Assembly (NCBI GenBank): GCA_937885475.1
Contig: CAKZZR010000146.1
Coordinates: 1 to 24,280 of the forward strand
From: an uncultured Treponema sp.
GTDB lineage: Bacteria; Spirochaetota; Spirochaetia; Treponematales; Treponemataceae
Direction: 5' to 3'
DNA length: 24,280 nt
A model generated the notes under the pieces. The model searched no databases. It had not been told where the DNA came from and saw nothing but the letters and a program-made list of their open reading frames with translations. Position 1 is the first letter of the stretch. Each line of letters opens with the position of its first letter. Of this stretch, positions 22,418-24,280 are shown piece after piece. Both the position numbers and the translations under genes were made by a program.

Positions 22418-24280
22418 CTATACATTTATCCCCCCCCCGTCATGTTGTATTGCGGTCTTTTTCATACTAGCAAAGCGGCGTTTTAGAGAAAGCAGTTTAG
22501 ATAGCTGAGGAAACAGAATTATTACCAGCAAGCATTTTTTATAAAGAGAAATATGCTGCGAAAAAATCGCAAAGAAAAAATGCTTATGCAAAAGCTGCTG
22601 TAGCAAAACAAAAGACGGATTATTTATTTCGTTATTCTTTATATACATAAGTGCAAGTGCAATACAAAAGCATAATTTATCTATCAAAACAGCTCTCGAA
22701 ATATCTTTTTTCTGCTCTGACATTTGCAAGGTTTCAAGCATCTGTAATGCAGATTTTGCATTTTTTGTTAGCCCGAACTGATGAGTTACCGAAGTTGTAT
22801 TTTGTTCATAGTGATACAGCGGCTCATTATCCCAATAAACCGACTTGCAATTTTTGAATGCCTCATAGAAGAACTTAACATCTTCCATATATGAAATAGT
22901 TGTGTCATAGCGAATGTTACGAACCTTTTCTGCGGCGATGAGCCGCAGAAAAGAGAAGCCGCCGAAGCCGCTCGGCAAGAACAGCAGCTTCAGCGCCTTC
23001 TCTGTTCTGCACATCTTTTTTACGCGGCGTTTTGACTGCCCGAAGAATCCGCAGACAACGCAGTCAGCCTTTGTTTTCACTGCGTCATTGTAGAGGTGCT
23101 CATACATGTTCGGCTCAATCCAGTCATCGCTGTCCACAAAGCCAATCCACTCGCCTTTTGCCGCGTCAAGCCCGGCATTCCGTGCCGCGCTCACGCCCTT
23201 GTTTTCCTGATGAATCACGCGGAAGCGGCTGTCGCGCTCCGCATACTCATCGCAGATTGCCCCACTTGCGTCGGGAGAGCCGTCATCAATGAGGATGCAT
23301 TCCCAGTCGGCGAAGGTCTGCGCGGCAATGCTGTCGAGGCAGCGGCGCAGGTACTGCTCCACCTTGTACACGGGTACGATGATTGAGATTACAGGGTGAG
23401 ATTTCACACCAGTGCTTTCTTTGTCATCAATCGTCGCAAGAAATCGTTCTGAAACTCGAATCTCATGCGGTTCATACGATTCTTCCAGCACAGAAAAATC
23501 CGCACTAGACAAATATCTGTTTCCTGTTCCTCGCAAAGCAAACAATGAATCAAATCGCACATTCATACTGCTTGCTTTTCCTGAAAGTTTTACAACGGCG
23601 AATTGTTTATGGAAAATCGTACAGAATACCGCACCGTGAAAACTATTCGTAATAACATATTCTGCGTTGTCAATCAAATACAGCCATTCTGGAATCGTCG
23701 CAAAATATTTTTTATGCTCATCACGCATTGCGTTTCCTGTTACATATACGACCTCAAGCCCTTTTTCGTCAGCAAAATCATACACAGTCTGAATGTCAAA
23801 ATCACATTCATTATTCAAAATATAAAGAAGAATATATTTTCGGCTTGGCTTTCTGACCTCGTTTTCTCTATAAATCGCGCGGTAAGCCTCTGCACCTAGC
23901 AGTAGCGTCGGGTCGCATACCCATTCTGCATTTTCTACGCCGCACTTACGGCACAAATCAACTCCGCTTTTTTCTCGTACCGACACATAAGCAAACCGAG
24001 AGAGCAAAGGAGTTATTTTCTTTTCATAGTCTTTCGGAAGTTTCTCTATGCCCCAACTTGCCGCATACGAAATCCGTTTTGTATTTTCGCTCCCAAAATC
24101 CAGAAAATATGCACGATAAGGCAAAGAATGGGGAGCATCAATATAATTGCAGTTCCAAACTTGGTCACTTCCAACAATATATGCATCAGCAATGGGAGGA
24201 TTTTTATTCAAGTCTTCAAAATTTTTGAATTGCCTTTCTGATTGAATTAGATACTTTTGACGGAACAGCTCAAAATATCT
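22418..24280 (-). CDS. Fusion protein: polysaccharide pyruvyl transferase + GT2 glycosyltransferase (5' end outside window)
   Basis: The frame stays open to the window edge, so 620 residues are visible and the N-terminus is missing. Visible residues about 1-290 are a pyruvyl-transferase domain (ADAYIVGSDQVWN, CDPTLLLGAEAY, YVITNSFHGAVFCTIF) that aligns with the next gene's YIVGSDQIWN and ITNSFHCSLFSLLF. From about residue 293 a GT2 domain starts (HPVISIIVPVYKVEQYLRRC) with LIDDGSPD, NKGVSAARNAGLD and the metal-binding VDSDDW. A C-terminal helical tail ends HDGGGINV. The two activities suggest one protein adds a sugar and pyruvylates a glycan (inference). A nine-G tract encodes the final glycines. 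DNA coding the first half of the GT2 domain is far more GC-rich than its flanks. Confidence 0.87.
   Translation of the reverse strand, partial: RYFELFRQKYLIQSERQFKNFEDLNKNPPIADAYIVGSDQVWNCNYIDAPHSLPYRAYFLDFGSENTKRISYAASWGIEKLPKDYEKKITPLLSRFAYVSVREKSGVDLCRKCGVENAEWVCDPTLLLGAEAYRAIYRENEVRKPSRKYILLYILNNECDFDIQTVYDFADEKGLEVVYVTGNAMRDEHKKYFATIPEWLYLIDNAEYVITNSFHGAVFCTIFHKQFAVVKLSGKASSMNVRFDSLFALRGTGNRYLSSADFSVLEESYEPHEIRVSERFLATIDDKESTGVKSHPVISIIVPVYKVEQYLRRCLDSIAAQTFADWECILIDDGSPDASGAICDEYAERDSRFRVIHQENKGVSAARNAGLDAAKGEWIGFVDSDDWIEPNMYEHLYNDAVKTKADCVVCGFFGQSKRRVKKMCRTEKALKLLFLPSGFGGFSFLRLIAAEKVRNIRYDTTISYMEDVKFFYEAFKNCKSVYWDNEPLYHYEQNTTSVTHQFGLTKNAKSALQMLETLQMSEQKKDISRAVLIDKLCFCIALALMYIKNNEINNPSFVLLQQLLHKHFFFAIFSQHISLYKKCLLVIILFPQLSKLLSLKRRFASMKKTAIQHDGGGINV
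22430..22438. repeat. Nine-base C/G homopolymer at the 3' end of the fusion gene
   Basis: C9 on the forward strand reads as G9 (Gly-Gly-Gly) on the coding strand, four codons including the stop before the gene's end. One base fewer gives an immediate TAA. One base more extends the frame to a TGA that overlaps the ATG of the next gene. Confidence 0.9.
22925..22953. repeat. Perfect 12-bp hairpin inside the GT2 part of the fusion gene
   Basis: CTTTTCTGCGGC (22925-22936) pairs with GCCGCAGAAAAG (22942-22953) around a 5-base loop. It lies at the left edge of the GC-rich block and codes for part of FSFLRLIAAEKV. Confidence 0.85.

Noticed and set aside
22354..22425. N-terminal 24-residue extension of the second pyruvyl transferase
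   Set aside because: The family N-terminus begins at MRIGIMTFWW. The extension is hydrophobic, without a good ribosome-binding site, and is directly preceded by a stop.
21209..23416. Repeated 12-mer TTCACACCAGT(G/A) at 21209, 23404 and inverted near 22105
   Set aside because: Repeats of this length are expected by chance in 24 kb. Two copies simply encode the same TGVK residues in related genes.
1..24280. CRISPR array, transposase, integrase or toxin-antitoxin pair
   Set aside because: I looked for regularly spaced repeats and for typical small gene pairs or DDE/tyrosine recombinase motifs and saw none.

Overview
The window looks like a chromosomal segment of a host-associated treponeme (spirochaete, probably genus Treponema). 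This is inferred from the gene set, not from a marker gene. The clues are a three-gene partner-switching module, a threonyl-tRNA synthetase without a TGS domain, an RND/MMPL exporter next to a LolA-like periplasmic carrier (an arrangement I recall from Treponema pallidum), and poly-G tracts in a surface-glycan locus. No species can be named.

Region 1 (1-8.6 kb, core). The tail of an unidentified gene is followed by a forward operon (TTGACG-17-TAGAAT promoter, TTG start) for a membrane-bound RsbU-type phosphatase, a STAS anti-anti-sigma protein and a HATPase_c anti-sigma kinase. A 19-bp perfect hairpin at 2890-2940 separates it from a reverse operon thrS - hslO (Hsp33) - RND/MMPL exporter, which reads from a TTGAAA-17-TATACT promoter.

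Region 2 (8.7-14.7 kb). It holds a small exported protein, tRNA-Pro(UGG) with promoter and terminator, and an exported lysine-rich protein built entirely of 11-residue repeats. A reverse operon follows, with a second paralogous RND/MMPL exporter and a LolA-like outer-membrane sorting protein. An ArsR-family regulator is divergent from it, and palindromes overlap both divergent promoters. The tmRNA gene (ssrA, reverse strand) encodes an unusually long 20-residue tag. The two exporters carry similar Asp/Phe/Gly/Ser-rich inserts at the same place in the second half, so they may be parts of one diderm envelope lipid-transport scheme (inference).

Region 3 (14.7-15.06 kb). This gene-free stretch contains nested inverted repeats (a MITE-like palindromic element) and a 35-codon remnant of an AAA-ATPase-like (PF09820-type) gene.

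Region 4 (15.06-24.28 kb, accessory). A surface-polysaccharide locus lies entirely on the reverse strand. In transcription order it has a pyruvyl-transferase/GT2 fusion (runs off the window), a second polysaccharide pyruvyl transferase, an AAA_14/DUF4143 ATPase with its own promoter flanked by two 30-bp repeats, a GT32 transferase, a GT4 transferase, an EpsG/Wzy-like polymerase, a GT-A glycosyltransferase and a hexapeptide acyltransferase. Composition is mosaic. There are two 9-base G/C homopolymer tracts, GC-rich perfect hairpins inside two glycosyltransferase genes, and a roughly 480-bp GC-rich block whose edge coincides with the fusion junction. These fit a recombining, possibly phase-variable surface-glycan locus.
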